This document shows positions 1-8,906 of a stretch of 43,122 nt of DNA, one piece after another. The stretch lies in contig DASXSF010000131.1 in NCBI GenBank assembly GCA_036506155.1, positions 1-43,122 of the forward strand, in the 5' to 3' direction. The stretch is from DASXRA01 sp036506155. Its GTDB lineage: Bacteria; Actinomycetota; Actinomycetes; Mycobacteriales; Jatrophihabitantaceae. The translations under genes and the position numbers were made by a program. Below the pieces are notes generated by a model that saw only the letters and a program-made list of their open reading frames with translations, was not told the origin of the DNA and did not search any database. The first letter of the stretch is position 1; every line of letters starts with the position of its first letter.

Positions 1-78
1 TGGGTGAACCTGAACCTGGTGGAGACCCGGACGTTTCCCGACGGCGTGCTCCTGACCAGGTACGAGACCAGGCGCTGA
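1..78 (+). CDS. C-terminal fragment of an unidentified protein
   Basis: Frame 1 is open from the left edge and ends at a TGA at 76-78, giving 25 residues that finish with FPDGVLLTRYETRR. The strand-turn pattern (PDG followed by LxxYxxR) resembles the last strands of SnoaL/NTF2-like or DUF4440 proteins, but 25 residues are too few to assign a family. The remainder of the gene lies to the left of the window. If the tandem-array reading is right, it belongs to the neighbouring element. Confidence 0.45.
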   Translation, partial: WVNLNLVETRTFPDGVLLTRYETRR

Positions 79-474
79 ATACCCGACCTCGGATCGGCGC
101 GGGCTCGGGCCACCCAAGGATCCCGTGGCCGTTAGGGGATCGTCGTACGGGACACCGTGACTGAATCGGCAAGCGCGCATATCGACGGGCACCGACCCCG
201 TCGACGTGCTGGGGCTGGCGCGCCGAATCGGCGATAGGCGCGCCTCAGCCGATGATCAACTACGCGTGACAGCGACGACTGGCCGCGTGCATGCTCATGT
301 GGGCCACGGCTCGGACCGCCGACCTCGACCCTGGGCCGCGCCGGTCGACGCTGTCGGGCTGTCCATGGATCTGTCCATGAACTCGTGTCGTCACGGGACA
401 GTAATCCGCTGCCAGGACAACAGACAGGTCAGAGAATCCCGGCTGCAGGCAGCCCAGTCGGGTCAGCTCGGCGG
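79..474. other. Gene-free end of the element to the left
   Basis: I see no convincing gene here. The stretch carries the 24-base element at 359-382 that recurs at 11321-11344, placed 116 bases before the tRNA-derived core. Shorter scattered identities between the two flanks (for example around 445-470 versus 11395-11425) suggest the whole stretch is a diverged copy of the island's right end. Confidence 0.5.
359..382 (+). repeat. 24-base element-end repeat, left copy
   Basis: This sequence matches 11321-11344 at 20 of 24 positions. It is internally repetitive: two CTGTC-containing halves lie 12 bases apart, each followed by an (A/T)TG triplet. It sits 116 bases before the att core and the right copy sits 113 bases before its core. 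Conserved spacing to the core is what recombinase arm-type binding sites would show; that role is inferred. Confidence 0.55.
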
Positions 475-518
475 TCTCTTAATCAGCGGGTTCGGGGTTC
501 GAGTCCCTGGCGGCGCAC
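475..518 (+). repeat. tRNA-Lys(CTT) 3'-half, left att core
   Basis: Bases 475-513 are identical to 11434-11472, followed by one mismatch and four more identical bases. The sequence reads as a tRNA 3' half: anticodon loop CTCTTAA (anticodon CTT), a T-arm containing GGTTCGAGTCC, and an acceptor strand GCGGCGC plus discriminator A. The five bases before the loop (GCGGT) cannot pair with TCAGC, and no D-arm precedes it, so it is not a functional tRNA gene. Such 3' halves are the classic cores of tRNA-targeting tyrosine integrases. Confidence 0.85.
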
Positions 519-782
519 ATGCATCTAGCCCAATGATTCGGGGCCCTCTAGCGCTTTTCAAGATCGCTACAGTTGATCATTGCCCGGTACAACTCATTGA
601 CACCGTGACCTCCACTTCACACGTCATGCGTGTCTGTTGGCGCGTGTGGTGGCGGGGCCTGGCGCAGATCTCGCTGTGCTCGCGTCGTCACGGCGTAGCG
701 TTCCGTCTGCCGAGGAGTCGGCGAATCGTATGACACATCCCCGGCGTTCTATATAGAGACGCTGTGTTGGTGCGTCGGCGCC

Positions 783-2002
783 GTCGACGGCCGCAACCGA
801 GAAACGGTTGCCGCCCGCCGGGTCACGGTTGTCACCGGGCCTCGCCAGTCCGGCAAGACAACACTGGTGGTCAGCCAGTTCGGGGACGGGACGCTGCGCA
901 ACCTCGACGAGCAGGGCGTGCTTGACGCAGCGCGCACCGACCCGGCCGGCTTCGTCGCCGCCCGTGCTCGCCCGGTCGTGATCGATGAGGTCCAGCGTGG
1001 CGGTGAGCCGCTGGTGCGTGCCATCAAAGCAGCGGTTGATCGCGATCCGGACCCTGGTCGGTTCGTACTGACTGGCTCGTCGAACGTCCTTACCGTTCCG
1101 ACCATCTCCGAGTCCCTGACCGGCCGCGCGGGCTTTGTCGCGGTGTGGCCGTTCACCCAAGAAGAGCTCGTGGGTCATACCGATCGGTTCCTCGACACCG
1201 CGCTGGCCGAGCCGTCGGCACTGGCCGACTACCGCTCGCCGGCGATCGACCGGCGTGACCTGTTCGAACGGCGCTGCGCCGGCGGCTATCCCGAGGTCCA
1301 GCAACTGCCCTCGCGCCAACGCCCGAGTTGGTTCCGCGACTATGTGCGCACCACGATCGAGCGCGACGTGGTCGAGCTGACCGGCATTCGCAAGGTCGCC
1401 TAGATGGGCAGTTGCTGCGACTGTTCGCTGCACGTACTGGCTGCGAGCTGGTCATGCAGAACGTCATCGACGACTCACCGCTCGAACGCCAGGCCGTGTA
1501 TGACCGCCGGGCGTGGCTGGAAACCATTCACCTGATCACGATCGTGCCTGCTTGGTCGAGTAACCTCACCCGCCGGGTCAAACGACGCCCGAAGGTCTTC
1601 ATGACCGACCCCGGGCTCGCGGCCTGGCTGGTCGGAAAAACGCCGGCCGCCCTCGAGAACCCGACCGATCCCGCCACCGGGCAGCTGGTCGAAACACTTG
1701 TCTACGCCGAACTTCGCCGACAACTCACTTGGGCCGACACCGAGGCCACCGTCTACCACTGGCAGGACCGTGCTGGCGCCGAGGTCGACCTCGTCGTCGA
1801 AACCAGCGATGGTCGTGTGCTTGGCCTCGAAGTCAAGGCTGGGCAGACGCCCAGACCCGACTGGTTCCGCTGGCTCATCCGCATGCGCGACACTCTTGGG
1901 GATCAGTTCATCGCCGGCTTCGCCCTGTACACGGGCGATCAGGTGCTGCCTTACGGTGACCGGCTGTTCGCTGTTCCCATCCCAGCTCTCTGGCAGCTAT
2001 AA
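783..2002 (+). pseudogene. AAA ATPase with DUF4143 C-terminal domain, frameshifted
   Basis: The 5' part encodes a Walker A motif (GPRQSGKTTL, about 837-866) and a Walker B-like VVIDEVQ, followed by the sensor region RFVLTGSSN, all typical of AAA_14/DUF4143 ATPases. The frame ends at a TAG at 1401-1403 just after IRKVA. Homology resumes in another frame from about 1405 (DGQLLRLFAARTG) through RPKVFMTDPGLAAWLVG to the stop at 2002, so one single-base indel splits the gene near 1400. No ATG or GTG precedes the Walker A in frame after the upstream stop at 696-698, so the start is also lost. Family function is unknown. It lies just inside the island and reads toward JetA. Confidence 0.8.
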
Positions 2003-2059
2003 CACGCAGCGGCGTGTAGCGTCGCGTTTCTGTCGGGCCTGGCCGATATCGTCGCGGGC

Positions 2060-3619
2060 GTGGTCGAGGAGACAGCGGACGGCGGCACACCTGCGGGTCC
2101 AATCACGTGGGTCAGCCAAGTGGATCGGCTGCGGCTTGAGTCGCTGCGGTACGCGACCGTGCCCGAGGCGGCCGAGTACCTGGCGATAATGCGGACATTC
2201 ACAAGTGAGATTTCGGGCCTGCTGTCGGATCAATCGGCGGCCGAGGTGGCCGCGCGGCTGCGGGCGCAGGGCATCGGGCTCGACGCGGATACCGCCGATG
2301 CGCGGCTGTCGTACCTCGTCGAGCACGGCAATCTCGCGCGCAGTCCGCGCGAGAGCGAGGCGCACAGTGTCCGCGAGTATCTACAGACCCGTTCCCGCTA
2401 CCAGCTCACGCAGATCGGTGAGCTGGTCCATCGGCAGATCGAGGTGCTGCTCGGCACGGTCGAGCAAGCACGCGAGGTGTCCAGCGAGATGCTCGGCGGC
2501 ATGCTCGCCGGACTGGTGAGGTTGGACGGCTGCGACGAAGCCATGGTCAGCCCCGACGACCTGGCCGGTGACATCGGCACCGTGTTCGCGCAGTTCGAGC
2601 GACTCGTCGAGAGCACGCGCGACTTCTACACATACCTGTCGCAGGTGCTGGCGCGGTTCGACCTCGACCGGGCGGAGTTCCAGGCGTTCAAGACGGCGCT
2701 GCTGAACTACCTGCAGCGGTTCGTCGACGAGATCGCCCGGCACATGCCGCAGCTGGCCGATGTGCTGACCCGGCTCGGCCCGCGGGTCGAGGCGCTGTGC
2801 GCCCGCGCGAACGAGGGTGAGCGGCTGTTGTCGCTCGATGGCAGCGCCGCGCGGCGAGCCCGTGGCTTGGAGCCGGGCGACTGGGCCAGCATGCACGCGT
2901 GGTTCGTGGGCGACGGCCGCCGGGAGAGCGACGCGTCCGGGGTCCGGCGGCTGGCCACCGACGCGATGCGGGCGCTGCTGGTGAACCTGCGGCGCATCGC
3001 GTCGTCCGCGGAACGGGAGCAGAGCCGCTACGGCGATCTGCTCAAGCTGGCCCGCTGGTTCGACGAGGCAGACGACGAGACGGCGCACGCGTTGTGGGCG
3101 GCGGCGTTCGGGCTGTATTCCTGTCGGCATCTGGGCGCGGTGGCCGACAACGATGACGAGCCGGCGCCTCCGACCACCTCGTGGTGGCAGGCGCCAGTGG
3201 TCGACGTCCCGGTCACGTTGCGGCAGTACGGGCACCGCGCGATCAAGGGACGTACCGGGCGGCGGGCGGATTTCAGCGCGGCCAAGCAGGCGCGGGTAGC
3301 GGAGCGCGACGCGGCCGAGCGAAGCCGTGGCGAGGCGGTCGCGGAGCTGGCGCGCCACTCAGGCCCGCTCGGCACGGTGCGCGTGTCCGACGCGGCGCGC
3401 GGTGTGCTGCTCGACCTGTACAGCCGGGCGCTGACCGGGCACGGCCGTCCGCTCACCGAGGGCATCGAGGCGGCCGCGCTGGCAGAGGGGCTGCTGGTGA
3501 CGGCGCGGCGCACACCCGGCCGGTCGACGGTCGTCGTCAGCCCCGCGGGCCGGATGGAGCTGGTTGACCTGGCGCTCACCGTCGCGGCCGCGCACGCGTG
3601 CGAGGAGGTGAGCGCGTGA
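2060..3619 (+). CDS. jetA: Wadjet JetA-type subunit, DUF2397 (TIGR02677)
   Basis: The protein has 519 residues. The N-terminal block LRYATVPEAAEYLAIMR matches the start of DUF2397 proteins, followed by predicted winged-helix segments (residues about 60-120) and a mostly helical body. In Wadjet systems JetA is the kleisin-like subunit that links the SMC heads; that assignment comes from family position, not from a motif I can verify. The GTG at 2060 was chosen because it lies just upstream of the conserved block; no strong ribosome binding site is visible. The stop overlaps the GTG of the next gene (GTGA), so the four genes are probably co-translated. The gap to the ATPase relic is 57 bases. 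Confidence 0.85.
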   Translation: MVEETADGGTPAGPITWVSQVDRLRLESLRYATVPEAAEYLAIMRTFTSEISGLLSDQSAAEVAARLRAQGIGLDADTADARLSYLVEHGNLARSPRESEAHSVREYLQTRSRYQLTQIGELVHRQIEVLLGTVEQAREVSSEMLGGMLAGLVRLDGCDEAMVSPDDLAGDIGTVFAQFERLVESTRDFYTYLSQVLARFDLDRAEFQAFKTALLNYLQRFVDEIARHMPQLADVLTRLGPRVEALCARANEGERLLSLDGSAARRARGLEPGDWASMHAWFVGDGRRESDASGVRRLATDAMRALLVNLRRIASSAEREQSRYGDLLKLARWFDEADDETAHALWAAAFGLYSCRHLGAVADNDDEPAPPTTSWWQAPVVDVPVTLRQYGHRAIKGRTGRRADFSAAKQARVAERDAAERSRGEAVAELARHSGPLGTVRVSDAARGVLLDLYSRALTGHGRPLTEGIEAAALAEGLLVTARRTPGRSTVVVSPAGRMELVDLALTVAAAHACEEVSA

Positions 3620-4839
3620 CCGGCATCGAACGGCCGAAGCCGGCCGAGGACGTGTACGCCGCAGCCGAGCGCCGCCGGGCTGCTCGCGCCCTGCTCACGA
3701 CGCCGCTGCTGGACGGCGACGGAACGAATGCGGACGCGTTCCGGCTGGTCCGCCGGCACCGCGCCGAGCTCACCCGCATGTTTGCCGACGGGCTCGGCTA
3801 CCGGCTGGCCGTCGACCCGCGGGCGGCCCGGCTGTTCAAACCGGGGCTCGGGCGCGACACCTCGCGGCCGCTGCGGAAGACCAACGACGCGCCGTTCCCG
3901 CCGCGGGCGTACGCCCTGCTCTGCCTGGCGGTGGCGGCGTTGACGATGGCCAGGCAGCAGCTGCTGATCGACGAGCTGGTCGCGGCGATCCGTTCCGCCG
4001 CCGCCGAGGCAGGCCTGGACATCGACCTCGACCGGATCGGCGACCGGCGGGCCCTGTACGCGGCGCTGGTCGCGTTGATCAGGTTCGGCGTACTGCGCGA
4101 GCGCGACGGCGACCTGGAACGATGGACGAGCGACGGCCGCACGGCCACCCTGCTCGACGTGCGCCGAGACCGGCTGGCGCTGCTCGTGTCCGCGCCGCTC
4201 ATGAGTTCGGCAACGCCCGAGCAACTGCTGGAGACAGCGACCCTGCCGTCCGCGGCGGGAGGTGCCCGCGTGGCGATCCGGCGGCGTCTCGCCGAGTCGC
4301 CGGTTCTTTCGACCGCCGAGTTGTCCGACGAACACGCCGAGTGGTGGCGGCGCAATCGCAACCGCGAACGCGACTGGTTCCGCGACCGGCTCGGCATGGA
4401 ACTGGAACTGCGCGCGGAAGGCGCCATCGCCGTCGACTCCGATGACGAGCTCACCGACATCACCTTTCCGGGCGGCGGTTCGACAAAGCACTTCGCCCTG
4501 CTGCTGCTCGGTTCGCTGGTCGACCGGGTCCGTGGTCGCGCCGAGGGAACCTGGGCGCCGATCTCGGCGGACGAACTCGATGGGGCGTGCGCCGAGGTCT
4601 TCAGCGAATGGTCCCGCGGCCTGCGGCGTGATCACCGGGAACGACCCGAGCTCGTTCGCCGCGAGGCGCTCGACCTGCTGAGCTCCCTCGGTCTGATCGC
4701 GGCTGCGGACGACGGATCGGTGCGCCTGCACGCGGCGGCAGCCCGGTACGCACCCCGGCCCGCCCTGCACACCGCTCTCGCCACCGCGTCGCCGGCAGGC
4801 GATCAGCCGCTGTTCACCGTTTCGGAGGCCTTCTCATGA
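3616..4839 (+). CDS. jetB: Wadjet JetB-type subunit, DUF2398 (TIGR02678)
   Basis: The protein has 407 residues from GTG 3616, which overlaps the jetA stop by four bases and has GAGGAGG about 6 bases upstream; the earlier in-frame codon at 3598 lacks a matching site. Its order and character match the DUF2398 family: an ERRRAARALL segment near the N-terminus, YALLCLAVAAL, and a C-terminal winged-helix-like region (FALLLLGSLVDRVR). In Wadjet complexes this subunit corresponds to the KITE-type partner that binds JetA; this is family knowledge. The stop overlaps the jetC start (ATGA). No disruption is seen. Confidence 0.85.
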   Translation: MTGIERPKPAEDVYAAAERRRAARALLTTPLLDGDGTNADAFRLVRRHRAELTRMFADGLGYRLAVDPRAARLFKPGLGRDTSRPLRKTNDAPFPPRAYALLCLAVAALTMARQQLLIDELVAAIRSAAAEAGLDIDLDRIGDRRALYAALVALIRFGVLRERDGDLERWTSDGRTATLLDVRRDRLALLVSAPLMSSATPEQLLETATLPSAAGGARVAIRRRLAESPVLSTAELSDEHAEWWRRNRNRERDWFRDRLGMELELRAEGAIAVDSDDELTDITFPGGGSTKHFALLLLGSLVDRVRGRAEGTWAPISADELDGACAEVFSEWSRGLRRDHRERPELVRREALDLLSSLGLIAAADDGSVRLHAAAARYAPRPALHTALATASPAGDQPLFTVSEAFS

Positions 4840-7800
4840 CCAGGCGCCCTCTCGCAACGGCCGGCGGCGTGCTGGCCCATCCGGATCGGTACCGGCTCAG
4901 CCGCGCGGGCATCCTCAACGTCTGGCAGTACGACGAGCAGGTCTTCGAGTTCGCCGACGGGCGGCTGCTGCTGCGTGGCGCCAACGGCGCGGGCAAGTCC
5001 AAGACCCTCGAGGTGCTGCTGCCGTTCGTCCTCGACGGCGACAAGCTGCGCATGACGGCATCCGGGCGGCACCACACCAGCCTGCTCTGGCTGATGACCG
5101 ACGGCTACGACGGCACCGGCCGAGTGGGTTACCTGTGGGTGGAGTTCGCCCGCACCACCGACGACGGCGAACGGCGGTGGCTGACCTGTGGCGTCGGCAT
5201 CCGCGCGTCGCACTCGACGCGCAGCGTCACGTCCTGGTACTTCACAAGCCCGCGCCGGGTCGGTCAGGACCTCTCGCTGGAGGACGAGACGGGGCCGCTG
5301 GGCAGGGAGCAGTGCCGCGCCGCCGTCGAGGAAGACGGCCGCTTCTTCGACAGCCCACGGCAGTACAAGCAGCACGTCGGCGAGACCCTGTTCGGGCTCA
5401 GCGGCGACCGCTACGACGAGCTGCTCAAGCTGCTGTACTGGTTGCGCCAGCCGCAGGTCGGCGAGGACATCGAACCCGGGCGGCTGGCCGACATTCTGTC
5501 CGTCGCACTTCCCGAGCTCGATGACACCGCCGTACGCGCCGCAGGCGGCACGCTCGACGAGCTGGCTGCCTTCGGCGAACAGCTCGGCCGGCGGCGGCAG
5601 GCGGCGCAGGCGATGACCGCATTCGCGCGCCTGTATGCCGACTACGCGCGCGGGATGGCCGTCGCGCGTGGCGGCGAGCTGGTCGCGGCGCACCGCGAGC
5701 TGGCGAGGCTGGACCGCGAGATCGGCAGACGCACCGCGGCGTTGGCCGACCTGGCCGGCAGGATCGCCGTCAACCGGGCCGACCAGGAGGCGGCGACCGA
5801 CGCCGTTGAGGGCGCGCGGCAACGGCTGGCCGACCTGGAGGCGAGCCCCGAGGCGCGCAGCCAGCAGCAGCTCTTGGCGCTGGGCCAGCGGGCTGCGGAG
5901 CTGACCGACGGCGCGCGCCGGGCCCGCGACCACGCGGACGACGCGCGCGGCCGAGCCGACACGTATCGCCGGCGGCTGGACGAGGACGAGCAGCGCATCC
6001 GCCGTGAGAGCCGCGGCATTGCCACGGCCGGTCAGGCACGAGCGGCCGACTTGTCAGCGGTCGGGGTCCGTGCGGTGCTGGTCGTCCCGGCGTTGCTGGC
6101 GGAGCCCGAACTGCCCGACCGCGATGGCAGGCTGCGCGCCGCGCTGGACGGGCACGGGCAGGCGATCGAAGCGGTGCGTCCGCTGGTGGGCGAGCGGCAG
6201 GCGGCGGTGCGAGTGGTCGAGGAGGCCGGCGAGCAGGCGGAGCATCTCGACGGGGCACGGCGCGACACGGAGCGGGAAGCGGCCCGGCTGGAGGGCATCG
6301 CGGACGCCGAACGCCGCCGGCTGGCCGACGCCGAGCAGGCGGAAGGAGCGGAGGAGGAGGCTTTCGCCACGGCGCTCGCCACGTGGCGCGATGACCGGCG
6401 GGCCGTTCCGGTCGAGCTTCCCGACGAGCTGACCGCCGACACGGTGACGCAACCGCGGGCCCGCGCCGTCACCGCGGCCCGGCCCCGCCTCGACGCGCTG
6501 GCCGCGGCCGCGGCGGAAGCTGCATCGACCCGGCTGGACGCCGAACGGCGGCTGGCCGCCTTCCGGGAGCGGCGGGCTACGGTCGAGGCGGAACGCGATC
6601 CCGCGCCCCCACCGCCCGCGCTCGGCCGCTCCGAACGGGCCGATACCGACGGTGCGCCGCTGTGGCGGTTGGTCGAGTTCACCGACCGGCTCGACACCGA
6701 GCAGCGGGCCGGGCTGGAGGCCGCGCTGGAGTCGTCCGGCCTGCTCGACGCCTGGGTGCGGGTCGACGGGCAGGTGCTCGAGGCCGGGCAGCGCGACGTC
6801 GTGCTCCCGGCCGGCCCGCCCGAGCGTTTCGCCAGCTTGGGCGGCCTGCTGGTCGCAGACAGTCCGGCCGATTGCCCGGTGACCACCGCGACGATCGACG
6901 ACGTGCTCGCCCGGATCGCCATCGAGCCTAGCGACGACGCGGCGGCGGTGGTCCGGCCCGACGGGTCGTGGCGGCTCGGCCCACTGACCGGTCGAGCGGC
7001 GAAGCCCGCGGCCCAGTACATCGGCGCCACCGCCCGGGCCGCCGAGCGGGCACGGCGGCTCGCCGAGATCGACGCCCAGCGCGCCGGGTGGGAGCAGTCG
7101 CACCAGGTCGCCGCCGCTGCCGAGGCGGCGGCACGCGAGCAGCGGGTGTCCGTCGAGGCGTGGCTGGACGACACGCCGCGCTATGACGCGCTGCTCGGCG
7201 CATGGGCCGAGGTTCGCATCCGGGCCGACGCGACGGTCCGCGCCGGCGAGGCCGCGAGCAGCGCTGAGCAGGCCGCGGTGCACGCGCGCGCGGTGGCTGC
7301 CGCGGCCCGTCAGGAGCGGGATCGCCTGGCCGCCACCCATGAGCTGCCCACAACGCTCGAAGGATTGGCCGCCTACGACCACCGGCTGCGCGACCTGGAT
7401 TCTGCGCTGGCGGCGCAAGTGACATCCACCGGCCGGCTGGCCGAGCGGCTGGACCGTTACCGCGACGACCTCGCCACCTGGTTCGGGCTCGAAGCACAGG
7501 CCAGCCAGCTGGACGCGGAGGCCGGAGACCTCCACCAGCAGGCGACGGCCGCGGCCCGCCGCCATGCCGAGCTGCGCGAAGCCGCAGCGGCGAGCATCCG
7601 CGAACTGGAGGACAGGCTGGCGACGACACGAGCGGAGATCGCCGAGGCGAAGGGACGCGCGAAAGAACTCGATGAGCAACACGTCGAGCTGATCAAGCAG
7701 GAGGCGTCGGCGACGCAGGCGCTGGCCGACCTCGGCGAGCAGCGCGCCGGCCACGAGCCCGTTGTCGTCGAGGCGGCGCATGCGGTCGCTGCGTTGTTCG

Positions 7801-8906
7801 ACGTGCCGGGGCTGGTCACGTCGGCCGGTGCGCCCGGCGAACCCGGCCGGTACGAGCTCGCCCGCGGAGTGGCGGCCGAGGCGGCGCTGCCCGCCGCAGT
7901 GGTCGAGCTGGCCCGTTCGCTGGCCGCGCTCGACCTTCCCGAACGCCCGGTGACCGATGCCGCGGTGTGGAGCCGCTACACCGAGGTCACGAGCGGTCCC
8001 GCTGCCGATTGCGAACCGCGGGTGCTCGAATACCGGGGCCTGCTGTGCGTTGTCGCCCGCGACGAGACCGGCGAGTACCCGCTGGGCGAGCTCGCCGATC
8101 GGCTCACCGCGGCAGTGGCGCGGGATGCCGAGCTGCTCACCGACCGGGAACGCCGGGTGTTCGAAGAGCACATTCTCGGTGATCTCGGCGAGGCGCTCCG
8201 GGCGCGGCGCCTGGAGGCCGAGGAGCTCGTCGCAGCGATGAACCGGCTGCTCGATGGCGTCACGACGTCCCAGGGCGTGCGGGTGTCGCTGTCCTGGCGG
8301 CTGCGCGACGACGTCCCCGACGACGCGAAGGCCGCCGTCACGCTGCTCGGCCGTCCGCTTGGCGCATTGCTGCCCGACGAGCGCCAGGCGCTGCGCGACG
8401 CGCTGCACCGGCTTATCGAAGCGTCCCGCGCTGAGGAGCCCGAGCTCTCCTACACCGAGCACCTCGGCCGCGCACTCGACTACCGCGAATGGTTCGGCTT
8501 CCGGGTCCGCTACACCCGACCCGAGGTCGACGGCCACTGGCTCGACCTACACCGTCGTTCGCCGCTGTCGCAAGGCGAACAGAAGGTCATCTGCTACCTC
8601 CCGCTGTTCGCCGCGGCGGCGGCCCACTTCAGCTCGGTCGCCGGCGCCGCACCGCATGCGCCACGCTTCGTGCTGCTCGACGACGCGTTCCCGAAGATCG
8701 ACGTGCGCACGCATCCGTTGCTGTTCGGGCTGCTGGTCGACCTCGATCTGGACTTCCTGATCACCAGCGAGCGGTTGTGGGGCGATCACGACACGGTGCC
8801 TGCGCTGGCGATCTACGAGGCGCTGCGCGACCCGTCCGAGCGTGGCATCGCCCAGTACCAGCACCGCTGGGACGGCCAGCGGCTGCACGCCGTCGGCGCC
8901 CAATGA
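4836..8906 (+). CDS. jetC: Wadjet JetC-type SMC-like ATPase (TIGR02680)
   Basis: The protein has 1356 residues and SMC/MukB-like layout. Walker A GANGAGKSK is at residues 48-56. Two long Ala/Arg/Glu-rich coiled-coil arms (about 240-560 and 730-1000) flank a globular middle at about 605-730. The C-terminal head has the signature LSQGEQ at 1244-1249 and Walker B FVLLDD at 1278-1283. The position normally held by catalytic Glu is Asp1283; my recollection is that this family has DD here, but I could not align it. The ATP-driven SMC motor of Wadjet senses and loops plasmid DNA before cleavage. The ATG overlaps the jetB stop and the stop overlaps the jetD start. High coding density and full length argue that it is functional. 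Confidence 0.93.
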   Translation: MTRRPLATAGGVLAHPDRYRLSRAGILNVWQYDEQVFEFADGRLLLRGANGAGKSKTLEVLLPFVLDGDKLRMTASGRHHTSLLWLMTDGYDGTGRVGYLWVEFARTTDDGERRWLTCGVGIRASHSTRSVTSWYFTSPRRVGQDLSLEDETGPLGREQCRAAVEEDGRFFDSPRQYKQHVGETLFGLSGDRYDELLKLLYWLRQPQVGEDIEPGRLADILSVALPELDDTAVRAAGGTLDELAAFGEQLGRRRQAAQAMTAFARLYADYARGMAVARGGELVAAHRELARLDREIGRRTAALADLAGRIAVNRADQEAATDAVEGARQRLADLEASPEARSQQQLLALGQRAAELTDGARRARDHADDARGRADTYRRRLDEDEQRIRRESRGIATAGQARAADLSAVGVRAVLVVPALLAEPELPDRDGRLRAALDGHGQAIEAVRPLVGERQAAVRVVEEAGEQAEHLDGARRDTEREAARLEGIADAERRRLADAEQAEGAEEEAFATALATWRDDRRAVPVELPDELTADTVTQPRARAVTAARPRLDALAAAAAEAASTRLDAERRLAAFRERRATVEAERDPAPPPPALGRSERADTDGAPLWRLVEFTDRLDTEQRAGLEAALESSGLLDAWVRVDGQVLEAGQRDVVLPAGPPERFASLGGLLVADSPADCPVTTATIDDVLARIAIEPSDDAAAVVRPDGSWRLGPLTGRAAKPAAQYIGATARAAERARRLAEIDAQRAGWEQSHQVAAAAEAAAREQRVSVEAWLDDTPRYDALLGAWAEVRIRADATVRAGEAASSAEQAAVHARAVAAAARQERDRLAATHELPTTLEGLAAYDHRLRDLDSALAAQVTSTGRLAERLDRYRDDLATWFGLEAQASQLDAEAGDLHQQATAAARRHAELREAAAASIRELEDRLATTRAEIAEAKGRAKELDEQHVELIKQEASATQALADLGEQRAGHEPVVVEAAHAVAALFDVPGLVTSAGAPGEPGRYELARGVAAEAALPAAVVELARSLAALDLPERPVTDAAVWSRYTEVTSGPAADCEPRVLEYRGLLCVVARDETGEYPLGELADRLTAAVARDAELLTDRERRVFEEHILGDLGEALRARRLEAEELVAAMNRLLDGVTTSQGVRVSLSWRLRDDVPDDAKAAVTLLGRPLGALLPDERQALRDALHRLIEASRAEEPELSYTEHLGRALDYREWFGFRVRYTRPEVDGHWLDLHRRSPLSQGEQKVICYLPLFAAAAAHFSSVAGAAPHAPRFVLLDDAFPKIDVRTHPLLFGLLVDLDLDFLITSERLWGDHDTVPALAIYEALRDPSERGIAQYQHRWDGQRLHAVGAQ

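Noticed and set aside
475..513. Functional tRNA-Lys gene at the left core
   Set aside because: No acceptor 5' strand, D-arm or 5' anticodon stem precedes the loop, so only the 3' half exists. The same holds at 11434.
206..733. Open frame of 175 codons across the left att core
   Set aside because: It runs through the tRNA 3' half and gene-free arm, has no ribosome binding site and no recognisable family.
624..1433. Long minus-strand frame opposite the ATPase
   Set aside because: It is antisense to clear ATPase motifs and arises from GC-rich codon bias.
3028..4770. 580-codon minus-strand frame opposite jetA/jetB
   Set aside because: The plus strand carries recognised DUF2397 and DUF2398 proteins with coupled overlaps; the antisense product is low-complexity Arg/Gln/Ala sequence.
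6054..8537. 827-codon minus-strand frame opposite jetC
   Set aside because: It is a shadow of the third-position GC bias of the SMC gene, with no domain recognised.
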